Shown here piece after piece: positions 1 through 8,475 of a stretch of DNA of 64,000 nt. The stretch lies in NCBI RefSeq assembly GCF_000521785.1, contig NZ_JALZ01000001.1, positions 62,001-126,000 of the forward strand, given 5' to 3'. Position 1 is the stretch's first letter. The number at the start of each line of letters is the position of its first letter. The position numbers were made by a program, and so were the translations under genes. This stretch comes from Roseivivax halodurans JCM 10272. GTDB taxonomy: Bacteria > Pseudomonadota > Alphaproteobacteria > Rhodobacterales > Rhodobacteraceae. Under the pieces are notes generated by a model. It was not told where the DNA came from, searched no databases, and worked only from the letters and a program-made list of their open reading frames with translations.

Positions 1-71
1 GCAATGTCATCGTTTGCTCTCCTGATGGTTGGCCGGCACGCCGACAGTTCGCCTTGTTAAGTATGATTAGT

Positions 72-99
72 TTGACAGATAGTCAAGAATAGGTATGGA
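72..99 (+). promoter_or_regulatory. Candidate sigma-70 promoter
   Basis: A perfect TTGACA (72-77) is followed after 16 bases by TATGGA (94-99). It lies just before the TTG start of the gene at 120, which would give a very short leader. The -10 match is only moderate, so this is a candidate. Confidence 0.4.
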
Positions 100-119
100 T
101 AGCTGGTGAAGTCATCGTC

Positions 120-1121
120 TTGCTGGAGCCACAAGTGGAGCGTTTTGCATATCTCGTCGACGAGGCCGAGCTCGGCGACGTTCGACCCGACTGGCCTGCT
201 GGTGTTTCGGTCGCGCTATGCCTCGATGCAGAGGGCGAGGCCGGTCTCGTGCTGTTCGAGAACGGTGCCCATGACGGTCTGGCCGAACGGATTTCCGAAG
301 CGACCGGCTGGGAAGGCGGAAGTTTTGCCGTCGCTCCGCAGATCGAGGGGTGTCCGACCCTGCGTCCGCTCTTCTCTCAGGCTCAGGACTTCCTGCACAT
401 CGTGGCCCGCTTTGACGGGCTCGACGACATGGCGCAACGGTTCCTCCACGGGGAGGAGGCGGCACCCCTTCCTGCCCGAATGTCGCCGGAGGCACAGGTC
501 AAGTCGCGCCTTACGCTCTCGCTGCCGCAGGGCAAGCCGGACTTCCCGGCAGGGTATCGCAGCGCCGACGAGCTTTCGGGCGGACCGATGGCCTTTGTCC
601 AGGCTCGGATCCGCACCGCGAAGGATCGGGTTCAGGTTGTTTTGGCCCCGGAGAAGGCCGGACGGCGGACCCCGACGCATCGGGTGAGCCATGTGGGGGT
701 CCGGGACGATCTTCGCTGCTTCGTGGTGCCGCCTGATGTTCTGGGCGACTGCAGGCCCGGTCGATCACTGATCCTGGACATCCCCGAAGAATGCTTTCCC
801 GCAGCTCTGGCTGCATGGCTGAAAGCCAGCGACGGAGCCGCCGACGTCACGGTCACGCGCGAGGGCGTATTCGTCACGCCGGTCGTCGCCGCCGGTCTGC
901 GCAGGCCGGCACGAAAGGGGCCGCGGGGCGCACTCCGCGCGACGCTTCTCGCCGGCGTCGCCATGGGGTTGCTGTCGGGAAGCGTCGTCTCCGCCCTCCA
1001 GGATGGAACGGAACCGCGGGACAATATCCTTGCCTACCGGTCCGCGGTCGGACATTCGGGGCTCAATGTACTTGAGAGCTTCGCTCGATCCAAGGACTCG
1101 TCAGAACAGGCCGGCAACTGA
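120..1121 (+). CDS. Hypothetical protein with C-terminal membrane anchor
   Basis: I do not recognise this 333-residue protein. The start is probably TTG at 120: an in-frame stop lies at 90-92 and no ATG or GTG occurs between. The first 260 residues look soluble, with many acidic residues and several hydrophobic beta-type stretches. A basic patch (about 261-273) is followed by one predicted membrane helix (about 273-293), and a polar tail of about 40 residues follows. The layout suggests a cytoplasmic domain held at the inner membrane by one C-terminal helix. The two genes downstream on the same strand encode a MucR-type regulator and a MotB-like protein, so a link to motility or surface functions is possible but is only inferred from position. 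That the gene is real is supported by length, codon use and the upstream promoter-like sequence. Confidence 0.6.
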   Translation: MLEPQVERFAYLVDEAELGDVRPDWPAGVSVALCLDAEGEAGLVLFENGAHDGLAERISEATGWEGGSFAVAPQIEGCPTLRPLFSQAQDFLHIVARFDGLDDMAQRFLHGEEAAPLPARMSPEAQVKSRLTLSLPQGKPDFPAGYRSADELSGGPMAFVQARIRTAKDRVQVVLAPEKAGRRTPTHRVSHVGVRDDLRCFVVPPDVLGDCRPGRSLILDIPEECFPAALAAWLKASDGAADVTVTREGVFVTPVVAAGLRRPARKGPRGALRATLLAGVAMGLLSGSVVSALQDGTEPRDNILAYRSAVGHSGLNVLESFARSKDSSEQAGN

Positions 1122-1428
1122 CAACCGTTCGATACTTTTGCGCTGAATTTTGCTCGATTATATACTTGAGGACATATACTGGAACTTTATGTGACCGGTT
1201 ACGTTAACGTCCTGTTTACCGGTTTGACCAATGTCTGTCTAAGGAGAGCCGTAAGAGACGCTGCGACACGCGGGTCCATGTGGTGATGTTCCGAAAGGAT
1301 CGTTGCGCATTTGTCCCGGGGCGCAAGGGGGTCGCAGAATGCGTCCGCCTGTCTTGCGAAGCATACGGCTCAGGGTGCGATGTGGTGAGAACCGCCTAAG
1401 ATCGTTCAACCCGACGGGAGAAAATCCA
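1122..1428 (+). promoter_or_regulatory. AT-rich intergenic region before the MucR-type regulator
   Basis: This 307-base gap contains an unusually AT-rich block for this genome (about 1141-1225). TATACT occurs twice (within 1160-1182), ACCGGT occurs at 1194-1199 and 1218-1223, and the palindrome CGTTAACG lies between them. MucR/Ros proteins are known to bind AT-rich, poorly conserved sites and often repress their own genes, so this block is the likely autoregulatory region. From 1231 to 1428 I see no further gene or clear signal apart from GGGAG at 1416-1420, the ribosome binding site for the start at 1429. Confidence 0.4.
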
Positions 1429-1872
1429 ATGAGCGTTAAGGACAGCAACGAAGGTTTGATTGCCGCTGTCGTGGCATCCTTTGCAGCCCGCCCCGACGTG
1501 ACGCCCGATGAGATCGTCGACTTGGTGCGCAAATTGCGCAGGGAGGTCGACGAGACTGCCCCGCAGGTCGATGCGCCGGCGCGGGACGTGGCGGAGCCGG
1601 CCCTGCCGATCTCCCAGGCCGTCACTCGGGACAAGGTGTACTGCCTGTGCTGCGGAAAGGGCTTCAAGATGCTCAAGCGGCACCTGGGAAGCGAGCACGG
1701 CCTGACCGAATTGCAGTACCGGCAGATGTTCGATTTGCCCGAGGACATGCCGTTGGTCGCTCCGAGCTATTCCGAGCGGAAGGCCGATTATGCGAAGCAG
1801 GCCGAGTTCGGCAAACACAAGCGTCACACATCGGGCAATCTTGCAGAAAAGACCGAAAAGATCTCCTCCTGA
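1429..1872 (+). CDS. MucR/Ros-family zinc-finger transcriptional regulator
   Basis: This is a DNA-binding regulator of the MucR/Ros family, which in alphaproteobacteria controls exopolysaccharide, motility and cell-cycle genes. The 147-residue protein has the usual family length. The prokaryotic Cys2His2 finger is complete: C72, C75, H85 and H90 give the CX2CX9HX4H spacing, followed by the conserved region with FDLP and MPLVAPSYSE (about 101-116). The ATG at 1429 has GGGAG upstream and gives the typical MSVKDSNEG-like N-terminus; longer in-frame starts from 1303 would add residues not seen in the family. It lies 26 bases before the motB-like gene, so the two may be cotranscribed. The AT-rich gap upstream is a plausible autoregulatory site. 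Confidence 0.9.
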   Translation: MSVKDSNEGLIAAVVASFAARPDVTPDEIVDLVRKLRREVDETAPQVDAPARDVAEPALPISQAVTRDKVYCLCCGKGFKMLKRHLGSEHGLTELQYRQMFDLPEDMPLVAPSYSERKADYAKQAEFGKHKRHTSGNLAEKTEKISS

Positions 1873-1898
1873 CCTGACCGCGGACTGACAACGACACC

Positions 1899-2822
1899 AT
1901 GGCTGACGAGCACATCATCGTCCGTCGCGAGGCGGAAGAGGAGCACAGCGCCCATCACGGCGGAGGCTGGAAGGTCGCATATGCCGACTTCATGACGGCC
2001 ATGATGGCGTTCTTTCTCCTGCTCTGGATCCTCTCCTCCGCCGAGGAGGATCAACTCGTCGGGCTGGCGAAGTATTTCTCGCCGGTCCTGCTGAACTCGA
2101 GTGGCAGCGGGCCGGGGGTTCTCGACGGGGAGACCGCCGAACACGACGCGACAGAGAAGCATGACCTGCAGCCGGAAGGGGCCGTCGAAACGGCCGTCCC
2201 CAGCTTCGGCCAGACCGAGCCCCTGGCCGTTTTCGACAGCCGCCTGCGCCATGAGGCGCAGCCCGATCAGGCTGTGGAAGACGCTGAAGCGTCCGGACCA
2301 TCTGCCGCGGAGCCGAAGGAGGCTCTGACCGAACCTGCCGAGGCACATGAAGGAAAGCATGCGCTCGAGCATGCGCGCGACAAGCTGGAATCCGGCCTTG
2401 CCGCCGCGGCCAACGGCAAGGCTCTGTCCGAACACATTCGGATCACGCGGACCGAAGAGGGCCTCGAGGTGCAGATCGTCGATCTCGAGTCCGAAGCGAT
2501 GTTCGAGCGCGGCAGCTCGCGCATCGAGGAAGAGACGCAAGCTTTGATCGAGATCATCGGTGATGCGATTGCGGGCGTTCCAAACAGGGTGATCATCGCA
2601 GGGCATACCGATGCGGTCCCGTTCTCGGAAAGCGGTCCCGTAGACAATTGGGAGCTTTCGACGGCGAGGGCGCATGCCACACGCCGGGCGCTGGTCGCAC
2701 ACGGAATCTCGGCCGACCGCATCGCGCGCGTCTCGGGCTTCGCCGAAACCCGCCCGCTTCTCCCCGAGGCGCCGACGGCACCGGAGAACCGCCGCATCAG
2801 CGTTCTGCTCGTCGCAGACTAG
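1899..2822 (+). CDS. motB: Flagellar motor stator protein MotB-like (OmpA/MotB domain)
   Basis: MotB forms the peptidoglycan-anchored half of the flagellar stator and couples ion flow to rotation together with MotA. The 307-residue protein has a short cytoplasmic N-terminus and a single membrane helix (about 27-46) that opens with YADFMTAMMAFF, in which D30 corresponds to the proton-carrying aspartate. A long acidic linker (about 60-170) follows, and an OmpA-like peptidoglycan-binding domain occupies the C-terminal third (about 190-305, with GHTD and NRRISVLL motifs). No motA lies next to it in this window; its partner must be upstream or elsewhere. The linker is longer and more acidic than in enterobacterial MotB. 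A ScrC/other OmpA-type role is unlikely given the intact plug and transmembrane motif. Confidence 0.85.
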   Translation: MADEHIIVRREAEEEHSAHHGGGWKVAYADFMTAMMAFFLLLWILSSAEEDQLVGLAKYFSPVLLNSSGSGPGVLDGETAEHDATEKHDLQPEGAVETAVPSFGQTEPLAVFDSRLRHEAQPDQAVEDAEASGPSAAEPKEALTEPAEAHEGKHALEHARDKLESGLAAAANGKALSEHIRITRTEEGLEVQIVDLESEAMFERGSSRIEEETQALIEIIGDAIAGVPNRVIIAGHTDAVPFSESGPVDNWELSTARAHATRRALVAHGISADRIARVSGFAETRPLLPEAPTAPENRRISVLLVAD

Positions 2823-2933
2823 TCGCAGGACGCCCCGGCGGTCCCGCGCCCTCTGAAGGTCCGATACCCCGCCTGATCGCCCATGGCCAAAGTCATGCTG
2901 GCGTCGCAGGCGGCGTTTCCCGAAGCGCCCCTG

Positions 2934-3662
2934 TCACGCCCTGTCGCGCGATATCCGGCTCCAGCCTTCTTTGATGACCGCCGACATCGTCTCTTCGGCG
3001 CCGCGCCGGTCGCCGGCGGCGATCCGGTCGGCGATCTCGCGGTGCTTCAGCGCGGAATTGGCCTTGCTCGCCGGTTCGGCCGCCGGAGAGCTGAGCCGGA
3101 GCGCAAGCAGCATCGCCGCCTCGATCAGCGTGATGACCGTATGGAAGAACGCATTCCCGGCCGCACCGTGCACGGCGCGGTGGAACTCGAGATCGGCGAG
3201 GGCGAAGGCGCGCTCGTCCGGGGCGTCCGCCATCGCGTCGCAATGCCTGTAGAGCGCCCCGATCGCCTCGTCGTCCGCGCGTTCGGCGGCGAGACCGGCC
3301 GCGAAGGGCTCGAACGAGAGGCGCATCTCGAAGAGCTGGGACAGGAAGTCCGGGCTGACCTCGCCTTCGAGATGCCAGGCCAGCACCTGCTGGTCGAAGA
3401 GGTTCCAGGCCCGGCGCGGCTTCACCCGCGTCCCGACGCGGCTGCGCGACACGACCATGCCCTTGGCCGCGAGGGTCTTCATCGCCTCGCGCAGCACGGT
3501 GCGCGACACTCCGAACAGGCGCGCCAGTTCGTCGTCGTTGGGCAGCAGGCTGCCTTCGGGATAGCGCCCGTCGACCATGCCCGACCCCAATCCGTGCACC
3601 ACCATCGCGTGCGAATTGCGGATCCGCGTGCCGTCGAGCGCCGTCTGCAGCAGGTCCGTCAT
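2934..3662 (-). CDS. GntR/FadR-family regulator of the ytf sugar-transport operon
   Basis: This 242-residue regulator has an N-terminal winged helix-turn-helix (about 15-80, with LPNDDELARLFGVSRTVLREA) and a C-terminal FCD ligand-binding domain (about 100-235). The FCD histidines are visible in LEFHRAVHG and KHREI. FCD proteins bind small carboxylates or sugars and release DNA when the ligand is present. The start at 3662 overlaps the stop of the preceding permease by ATGA, and a longer in-frame start at 3758 would run into that permease, so the shorter start is chosen. It is the last gene of the galactofuranose-type ABC operon and most likely regulates that operon; an inverted repeat before ytfQ (8277-8289) is the candidate target. 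The inducer is not known from the sequence. Confidence 0.85.
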   Translation of the reverse strand: MTDLLQTALDGTRIRNSHAMVVHGLGSGMVDGRYPEGSLLPNDDELARLFGVSRTVLREAMKTLAAKGMVVSRSRVGTRVKPRRAWNLFDQQVLAWHLEGEVSPDFLSQLFEMRLSFEPFAAGLAAERADDEAIGALYRHCDAMADAPDERAFALADLEFHRAVHGAAGNAFFHTVITLIEAAMLLALRLSSPAAEPASKANSALKHREIADRIAAGDRRGAEETMSAVIKEGWSRISRDRA

Positions 3663-4630
3663 GCTGCGCCGGCCCGGCGCCGGATGTCGAGGCGCAACAG
3701 GCCCTTCTGCAGCAGGATGAAGAGCAGGAGCAGCATGCCGATGACGATCTTCGTCCACCAGCTCGAGAGCGAGCCGTCGAACACGATGTAGGTCTGGATC
3801 AGTCCCATGGTCAGCACACCGATCAGCGTTCCGAAGACGTAGCCCGCGCCGCCCGTCAGGATCGTGCCGCCGATCACCACCGCGGCGATGGCGTTGAGCT
3901 CGGTCCCGACCATGGCGAGTGGATAGCTGGACGCGGTGTAGATCGAAAACACGATGCCCGAAAGCCCCGCCATGAATCCCGAAAAGGCGTAGATGAGCAC
4001 GGTCGTGCGGCCCACGTTCACCCCCATGAGCCGGGCGGTCTGCACACCGCCGCCAAGCGCGAAGACGCTCGTGCCGAACCGCGTGCGATGGGCGATCACC
4101 ATCCCCGCCGCCACCGACAGGAGCATGACGATCCCGATCAGCGTCAGGCGCCCCTTGCCGGGCATCAGGTAATAGGCGTCCTTCAGGAAATCGTAGAACG
4201 GCTCGTCGATGGGCACCGAGTCGACCGAAAGCATGTAGCCGGCGCCCCGGGCGAGGAACATGCCGGCCAGCGTCACGATGAAGGGCGGCATGGCGAGGAC
4301 GTGGATCAGCCCGCCCATCGCCGCGCCGAACGCGGTGGTGATGGCGAGGAGCGCGGCGAAGACGGCGACGGGGTGAAGCCCGGTATCGCGAAGCATGACC
4401 GCGATGAAGACGCCGGCGAAGGCGATCACCGATCCGACCGACAGGTCGATGCCGCCCGACAGGATGACGATGGTCATGCCGACCGCGACGATCCCGAGAT
4501 AGGCGTTGTCGGTCAGTAGGTTGCCGATCACGCGCGTCGACAGCATCGCGGGGAACTGCAGGTAGCAGACGAGGTAGGCCAGCAGGAAGATCACGATGGT
4601 CGCGATCAGCGGCAGCGTGCGGGCGCTCAT
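3659..4630 (-). CDS. yjfF: Sugar ABC transporter permease YjfF (galactofuranose type)
   Basis: This is the second inner-membrane permease of a ribose/galactofuranose-type (CUT2) importer. The 323-residue protein is almost entirely hydrophobic, with about ten membrane segments. The family signature SGGIDLSVGS lies near residues 58-67, and TLIGVLTMGLIQTYI and SSWWTKI occur near the C-terminus, closely resembling what I recall of E. coli YjfF. The ATG at 4630 overlaps the stop of ytfT (ATGA), and its own stop overlaps the start of the GntR regulator in the same way, so the operon is translationally coupled. Both permeases are probably needed to form a heterodimeric channel with the ATPase YtfR and the binding protein YtfQ. 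Confidence 0.9.
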   Translation of the reverse strand: MSARTLPLIATIVIFLLAYLVCYLQFPAMLSTRVIGNLLTDNAYLGIVAVGMTIVILSGGIDLSVGSVIAFAGVFIAVMLRDTGLHPVAVFAALLAITTAFGAAMGGLIHVLAMPPFIVTLAGMFLARGAGYMLSVDSVPIDEPFYDFLKDAYYLMPGKGRLTLIGIVMLLSVAAGMVIAHRTRFGTSVFALGGGVQTARLMGVNVGRTTVLIYAFSGFMAGLSGIVFSIYTASSYPLAMVGTELNAIAAVVIGGTILTGGAGYVFGTLIGVLTMGLIQTYIVFDGSLSSWWTKIVIGMLLLLFILLQKGLLRLDIRRRAGAA

Positions 4631-5655
4631 TCGCCGGCCTCCCGTGCTGCCGAGGACCCGACCAGCGGAGCCCCGCGGCTTATTCGAAGCGCCCGCGCGA
4701 GATGGGGGGCGAGGTTCGGCGATTGCAGGACGAGGATGACGATCACGAGCGTCGCCTTGATCACGAGGTTGAATTCCGACGGGAAGCCCGCGAGCAGGAT
4801 GCCGGTGTCGATGGTCTGGATGATCAGCGCCCCGAGGACCGAGGCCGCGATCGAGAACCGCCCGCCCATCAGCGAATTGCCTCCGATCACCACCGCGAGG
4901 ATCGCGTCGAGCTCGAGCCAGAGCCCGGAATTGTTGGCGTCCGCGCCGCGGATGTCGGCGGTGGCGATGATGCCGGCCCAGGCCGCGCAGAAGCCCGAGG
5001 CGACGTAGACCGCCACGAGGAGCACGCGGCTGTTGATCCCCGCAATGGTCGAGGCGCGCCGGTTGATGCCGATCGCCTCGATCAGCAGCCCCAGCGCGGT
5101 GCGCCGCACGAGGAGCGCGAAGAGCACCGCCGCAACGCACCAGATCAGTGCCGGCACCGGCAGGCCGAGAATGGTGCCCGATCCGAAGAACGCGAGCCCG
5201 TCGTGGCTGAAGGTGAGGATGCGCCCCTCGGTGATCAGCTGCGCGAGGCCGCGGCCCGCGGTCATCAGGATGAGCGTCGCGACAATGGGCTGGATGCCGA
5301 AGACGGCGACGAGCGTCCCGTTCCAGAGCCCCGAGAGGATGCCCGCGGCGATCGCCGCGGCAAGCGCCGGGATCAGCCCGTAGCCGCTCGAGATCGCCCA
5401 GGCCGCGCAGGCGCCCGAGATGGCCATGGTCGCCCCGACCGAGAGGTCGATCCCGCGCGTCGCGATCACCAGCGTCATGCCCACGGCAAGAAGCGCGACC
5501 GGCGCGCCGCGTTTCAGCACGTCGATGATCGGGCCCACGAGACGACCCCGTTCGAAATCGATCTGCACGAAGCCCGGAAACACGAGCGAGACGAGAAGGA
5601 TCACCGCCAGAAGGGTCAGAACCTGCGGCAGGATGCGCCGGAACACCTGGGGCAT
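4627..5655 (-). CDS. ytfT: Sugar ABC transporter permease YtfT (galactofuranose type)
   Basis: This is the first permease of the CUT2-type importer, with 342 residues and about ten membrane helices. Distinctive stretches shared with E. coli YtfT, from memory, include APVALLAVGMTLVIATRGID, GLWNGTLVAVFGIQP, and ADIRGADANNSGLWLELDA followed by AVVIGGNSLMGGRF. This makes the galactofuranose family assignment stronger than a generic ribose-permease call. The start at 5655 overlaps the ATPase stop (TGATG) and the stop overlaps yjfF (ATGA). With YjfF it should form the membrane channel. Actual substrate range may include other furanose or pentose sugars. Confidence 0.92.
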   Translation of the reverse strand: MPQVFRRILPQVLTLLAVILLVSLVFPGFVQIDFERGRLVGPIIDVLKRGAPVALLAVGMTLVIATRGIDLSVGATMAISGACAAWAISSGYGLIPALAAAIAAGILSGLWNGTLVAVFGIQPIVATLILMTAGRGLAQLITEGRILTFSHDGLAFFGSGTILGLPVPALIWCVAAVLFALLVRRTALGLLIEAIGINRRASTIAGINSRVLLVAVYVASGFCAAWAGIIATADIRGADANNSGLWLELDAILAVVIGGNSLMGGRFSIAASVLGALIIQTIDTGILLAGFPSEFNLVIKATLVIVILVLQSPNLAPHLARALRISRGAPLVGSSAAREAGE

Positions 5656-7181
5656 CACGCCGCCTCCTCGTCTGGAGCCGCGACGTCGGGCGCTGCGATG
5701 GCGCGCATGATCCGGTCCGGGGCGATGTCCGCGCCGGTGAACTCCGCCACATGGCTCCGGTCCCGCACCACGATCACGCGGTCGGCGACGGCGACGAGCT
5801 CCTCGAGCTCCGACGAGATCACCAGGACCGACATGCCATCGCGCCGCGTGACCTCCTCGATCAGGCGCAGGATCTCGGCATGGGCGCCCACGTCGATCCC
5901 CCGCGTCGGCTCGTCGAGGATCAGGAAGCGCGGGTTCATCGCCAGCCAGCGGGCCAGCACGACCTTCTGCTGGTTGCCGCCCGAGAGGTCTCCGACCGCC
6001 TTTTCGGCATCGGAGGTGCGGATGTCGAGGCGCCGGATATACTCGTCCGCAAGCCGGTTCTGCTCGGCGCGGGGCAGGGGGCGCGACCAGCCGCGCCGTG
6101 CCTGCAGCGCCAGCGCGATGTTTTCCCGCACCGACAGATCCGCGACGATCCCGTCGGTCTTGCGGTCCTCCGGCGCGAAGCCGAAGCCCGCGGCGATGGC
6201 CGCCCGCGGGCTGCTGAGATCCAGCGCGCCTTCGGGCGCGCGGGCCGTGCCGACCTGCGCGGGATGCACACCGAAGAGCACCTCGGCCGTCTCGGTGCGT
6301 CCCGATCCCAGGAGACCGGCCAGGCCGACCACCTCGCCCCGCCCGACCGAGAGGTCGAACGGCTCGATCTTGCCGCGCCGCCCGATCCCCTCGAAATGCA
6401 GCTCGCGCGCCGAGGGATCGGCGGGCTCCGCCGGCTGCTGCGCGCCCTCCGCGGTCTGCGCCTCGAGCTCGCGTCCGAGCATGTGCTCGATGAGGCGCAG
6501 CCGGTCGAGACCGGCCGTCTCCTCCGTCACGATCCGCTTGCCGTTCCGAAGCACGGTGACGCGATCCGCAATCTCGTAGACCTGGTCGAGGAAATGCGAG
6601 ATGAAGACGACCCCGAGCCCGCGATCCCGCAGCTTCCGCATCACGTCGAACAGCATCTCGGTCTCGCGCGCATCGAGGCTCGCGGTCGGCTCGTCGAGGA
6701 TCAGCACCTTGCCCGACAGCGCCACCGCGCGGGCGATCGCCACGATCTGCTGCACCGCGACCGAATAGCTCCCGAGATCGCGGCGCACGTCCACATCGAG
6801 GCCGTAGCCGCTCAGCAGCTCCTCGGCCTGCCGCCGCATCGCGCGCTGGCCGATCATCCCGAACCGGACGGGCTGGCGCCCGAAGGTCAGGTTCTCCGCC
6901 ACCGTGAGGTTCGGCAGCAGGTTCACCTCCTGATAGACGGTTCCGATCCCGAGCTCCTGCGCCTCGAGCGTGCTCGCCGGCGAAATGGGCGCGCCGTCGA
7001 GATGCAGATTGCCCGAATCCCGCGCATAGGCGCCGGTCAGACATTTGATCAGGGTGGACTTGCCCGCGCCGTTCTCGCCGAGGAGGGCATGGGCCTCGCC
7101 TGCCGCCAGGTCGAAATCCACGGCGTCGAGCGCAAGCGTGCCCGGAAAGGTCTTGGTCAGCGACCGGATGGTGAGAAGCAT
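5655..7181 (-). CDS. ytfR: Sugar ABC transporter ATP-binding protein YtfR (two ABC domains)
   Basis: This 508-residue protein powers the importer by ATP hydrolysis on the cytoplasmic side. It has the usual duplicated ABC architecture of CUT2 ATPases. Domain 1 (about 3-235) has Walker A GENGAGKST (35-43), a degenerate signature (YSVAVQQ) and Walker B LILDEPTASLD. Domain 2 (about 255-490) has the typical degenerate Walker A (GLLGSGRTE), an intact signature LSGGNQQKV and Walker B FLILDEPTRGID. The ATG at 7181 matches the family start (MLLTIRSLTK); the longer frame from 7268 would extend into the intergenic region. It follows ytfQ after about 108 bases and overlaps ytfT. Confidence 0.93.
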   Translation of the reverse strand: MLLTIRSLTKTFPGTLALDAVDFDLAAGEAHALLGENGAGKSTLIKCLTGAYARDSGNLHLDGAPISPASTLEAQELGIGTVYQEVNLLPNLTVAENLTFGRQPVRFGMIGQRAMRRQAEELLSGYGLDVDVRRDLGSYSVAVQQIVAIARAVALSGKVLILDEPTASLDARETEMLFDVMRKLRDRGLGVVFISHFLDQVYEIADRVTVLRNGKRIVTEETAGLDRLRLIEHMLGRELEAQTAEGAQQPAEPADPSARELHFEGIGRRGKIEPFDLSVGRGEVVGLAGLLGSGRTETAEVLFGVHPAQVGTARAPEGALDLSSPRAAIAAGFGFAPEDRKTDGIVADLSVRENIALALQARRGWSRPLPRAEQNRLADEYIRRLDIRTSDAEKAVGDLSGGNQQKVVLARWLAMNPRFLILDEPTRGIDVGAHAEILRLIEEVTRRDGMSVLVISSELEELVAVADRVIVVRDRSHVAEFTGADIAPDRIMRAIAAPDVAAPDEEAA

Positions 7182-7289
7182 GGGCCTCGCTCCGATGTCG
7201 GAAAGGCGGCCCGCGCCGCGGCTGCCGGCAGCGCAGGACCGAAAGCGACCGGGGCGGCGCGGCGCCACCCCGATCCGATCACTCTTGGA

Positions 7290-8237
7290 TCAGTAGCCGA
7301 GGTCCTTGCGGGCCTCGTATTCCGCTTCCGGATTGTCGTCCTGCGTGTAGAGCTTCGACTCGGTCTGGATGAACTTCTCGGGCTCGGTGCCGTCCGCCAT
7401 GTAGGCCTCGAGCGCGTCGAAGGCGGGCCCCGCCATGTTCGGCGTCAGCTCGACGGTCGCGTTGGCATCGCCGTTCGCCATCGCCTGGAAGATGTCCGGC
7501 ACGGCGTCGATCGACACCACCAGCACGTCCTCGCCCGGATTGACGCCCGCTTCCTTCATCGCCTGGATCGCGCCGATCGCCATGTCGTCGTTATGGGCAT
7601 AGAGCGCGCAGATGTTCTCGCCGCCGCCCTCGGCCTGCAGGAAGCTCTCCATCACCTCCTTGCCGCCGGTGCGGGTGAAGTCGCCGGTCTGGCTGCGCAC
7701 GATCTCGATATTGTCGTGCCCTTCGATGGCGTTCTCGAACCCGGTCTTGCGGTCGATCGCCGGGGACGAGCCGGTGGTGCCCTGAAGCTCGACCACGCGG
7801 CACTCGTCCTCGCCCACGGTGTCGACCAGCCATTGCCCGGCGACCTCGCCCTCGTGCACGAGGTCGGAGCCCACCGCGGTCAGGTAGAGGTCCTCGGAAC
7901 TGTCGACCTGACGGTCGAGAAGGACGACGGGAATCTCGGCTTCCTTCGCCTCTTCGAGCACGGAATCCCAGCCTGTCGCCACGACCGGCGCGAGCAGGAT
8001 CGCATCGACACCCTGGGCGATGAACGACCGGATCGCCGCGATCTGGTTCTCCTGGCGCTGCTGCGCATCGGAGAACTGCAGCGTGATGCCGCGCTCTTCG
8101 GCCTGCTGCCGCGTGAGCGTCGTCTCCGCCGCCCGCCAGCCGGATTCGGAGCCGATCTGCGAGAACCCGATGGTCTGCGCCTGCGCAGCCGTGCTCAGAG
8201 TGACCACCGCAGCGGTCGCCAACAACGTCTTGATCAT
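7290..8237 (-). CDS. ytfQ: Periplasmic galactofuranose-binding protein YtfQ
   Basis: This is the periplasmic binding protein that delivers sugar to the YtfRT-YjfF permease. The 315-residue protein starts with a Sec signal peptide (about 1-21, ending AQA). The mature part closely follows what I recall of E. coli YtfQ: GFSQIGSESGWRAAET, then SFIAQGVDAILLAPVVATGW, VVELQGTTGSSPAIDRKTGF, YAHNDDMAIGAIQAMKEAG and VELTPNMAGPAFDALEAY. The start at 8237 has GGGAGG seven to eight bases upstream. It is the first gene of the operon, with an inverted-repeat operator candidate at 8277-8289. No sugar catabolic genes accompany it here, so the imported sugar must be used by enzymes encoded elsewhere. Confidence 0.94.
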   Translation of the reverse strand: MIKTLLATAAVVTLSTAAQAQTIGFSQIGSESGWRAAETTLTRQQAEERGITLQFSDAQQRQENQIAAIRSFIAQGVDAILLAPVVATGWDSVLEEAKEAEIPVVLLDRQVDSSEDLYLTAVGSDLVHEGEVAGQWLVDTVGEDECRVVELQGTTGSSPAIDRKTGFENAIEGHDNIEIVRSQTGDFTRTGGKEVMESFLQAEGGGENICALYAHNDDMAIGAIQAMKEAGVNPGEDVLVVSIDAVPDIFQAMANGDANATVELTPNMAGPAFDALEAYMADGTEPEKFIQTESKLYTQDDNPEAEYEARKDLGY

Positions 8238-8276
8238 GATTTCCTCCCTAAGAGCCCGAGGGCTGACGCAGGGTAG

Positions 8277-8289
8277 TCATATTGTATGA
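8277..8289. promoter_or_regulatory. Candidate GntR operator upstream of ytfQ
   Basis: A perfect 5-bp inverted repeat, TCATA-TTG-TATGA, sits 40 bases upstream of the ytfQ start in an AT-rich patch within GC-rich DNA. On the minus strand TTGACA (8295-8300) lies just upstream of it and could be a -35 box. FCD-type GntR regulators bind short inverted repeats of this size, and such a regulator is encoded at the end of this operon. Confidence 0.45.
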
Positions 8290-8475
8290 TTTATTGTCAA
8301 CGACTTTGTAACGCGGGGTCAGCCCCACGTCAGCCCGCCACCCCGAATGCACGGCCGCACGGGTGAGGCGTGCGCCGCTTCTGGCGCAGCATGCGCGGCG
8401 GCCCGCGCCGGGCGCGATAGACGTCTCCGCCCGGATGCGGGACATTTGGGCGGACCAGGATCGCCGGGATGGGCC

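Noticed and set aside
1-60. An open frame ending at 58-60 that could be the 3' end of an upstream gene
   Set aside because: Only 19 codons are visible, with no recognisable protein sequence; cannot be decided.
3659-5752. A single long minus-strand reading frame of about 700 codons
   Set aside because: Only its last 323 codons are a permease (yjfF). The rest is the wrong frame of ytfT and ytfR, open because of high GC content.
4627-7044. An 805-codon minus-strand frame suggesting an ATPase-permease fusion
   Set aside because: The first part is an out-of-frame shadow of ytfR. The real ytfT starts at 5655 with a TGATG overlap.
5751-8276. An 841-codon plus-strand open frame
   Set aside because: It is antisense to ytfR and ytfQ, rich in His, Arg and Asp with no family features; typical antisense openness in high-GC DNA.
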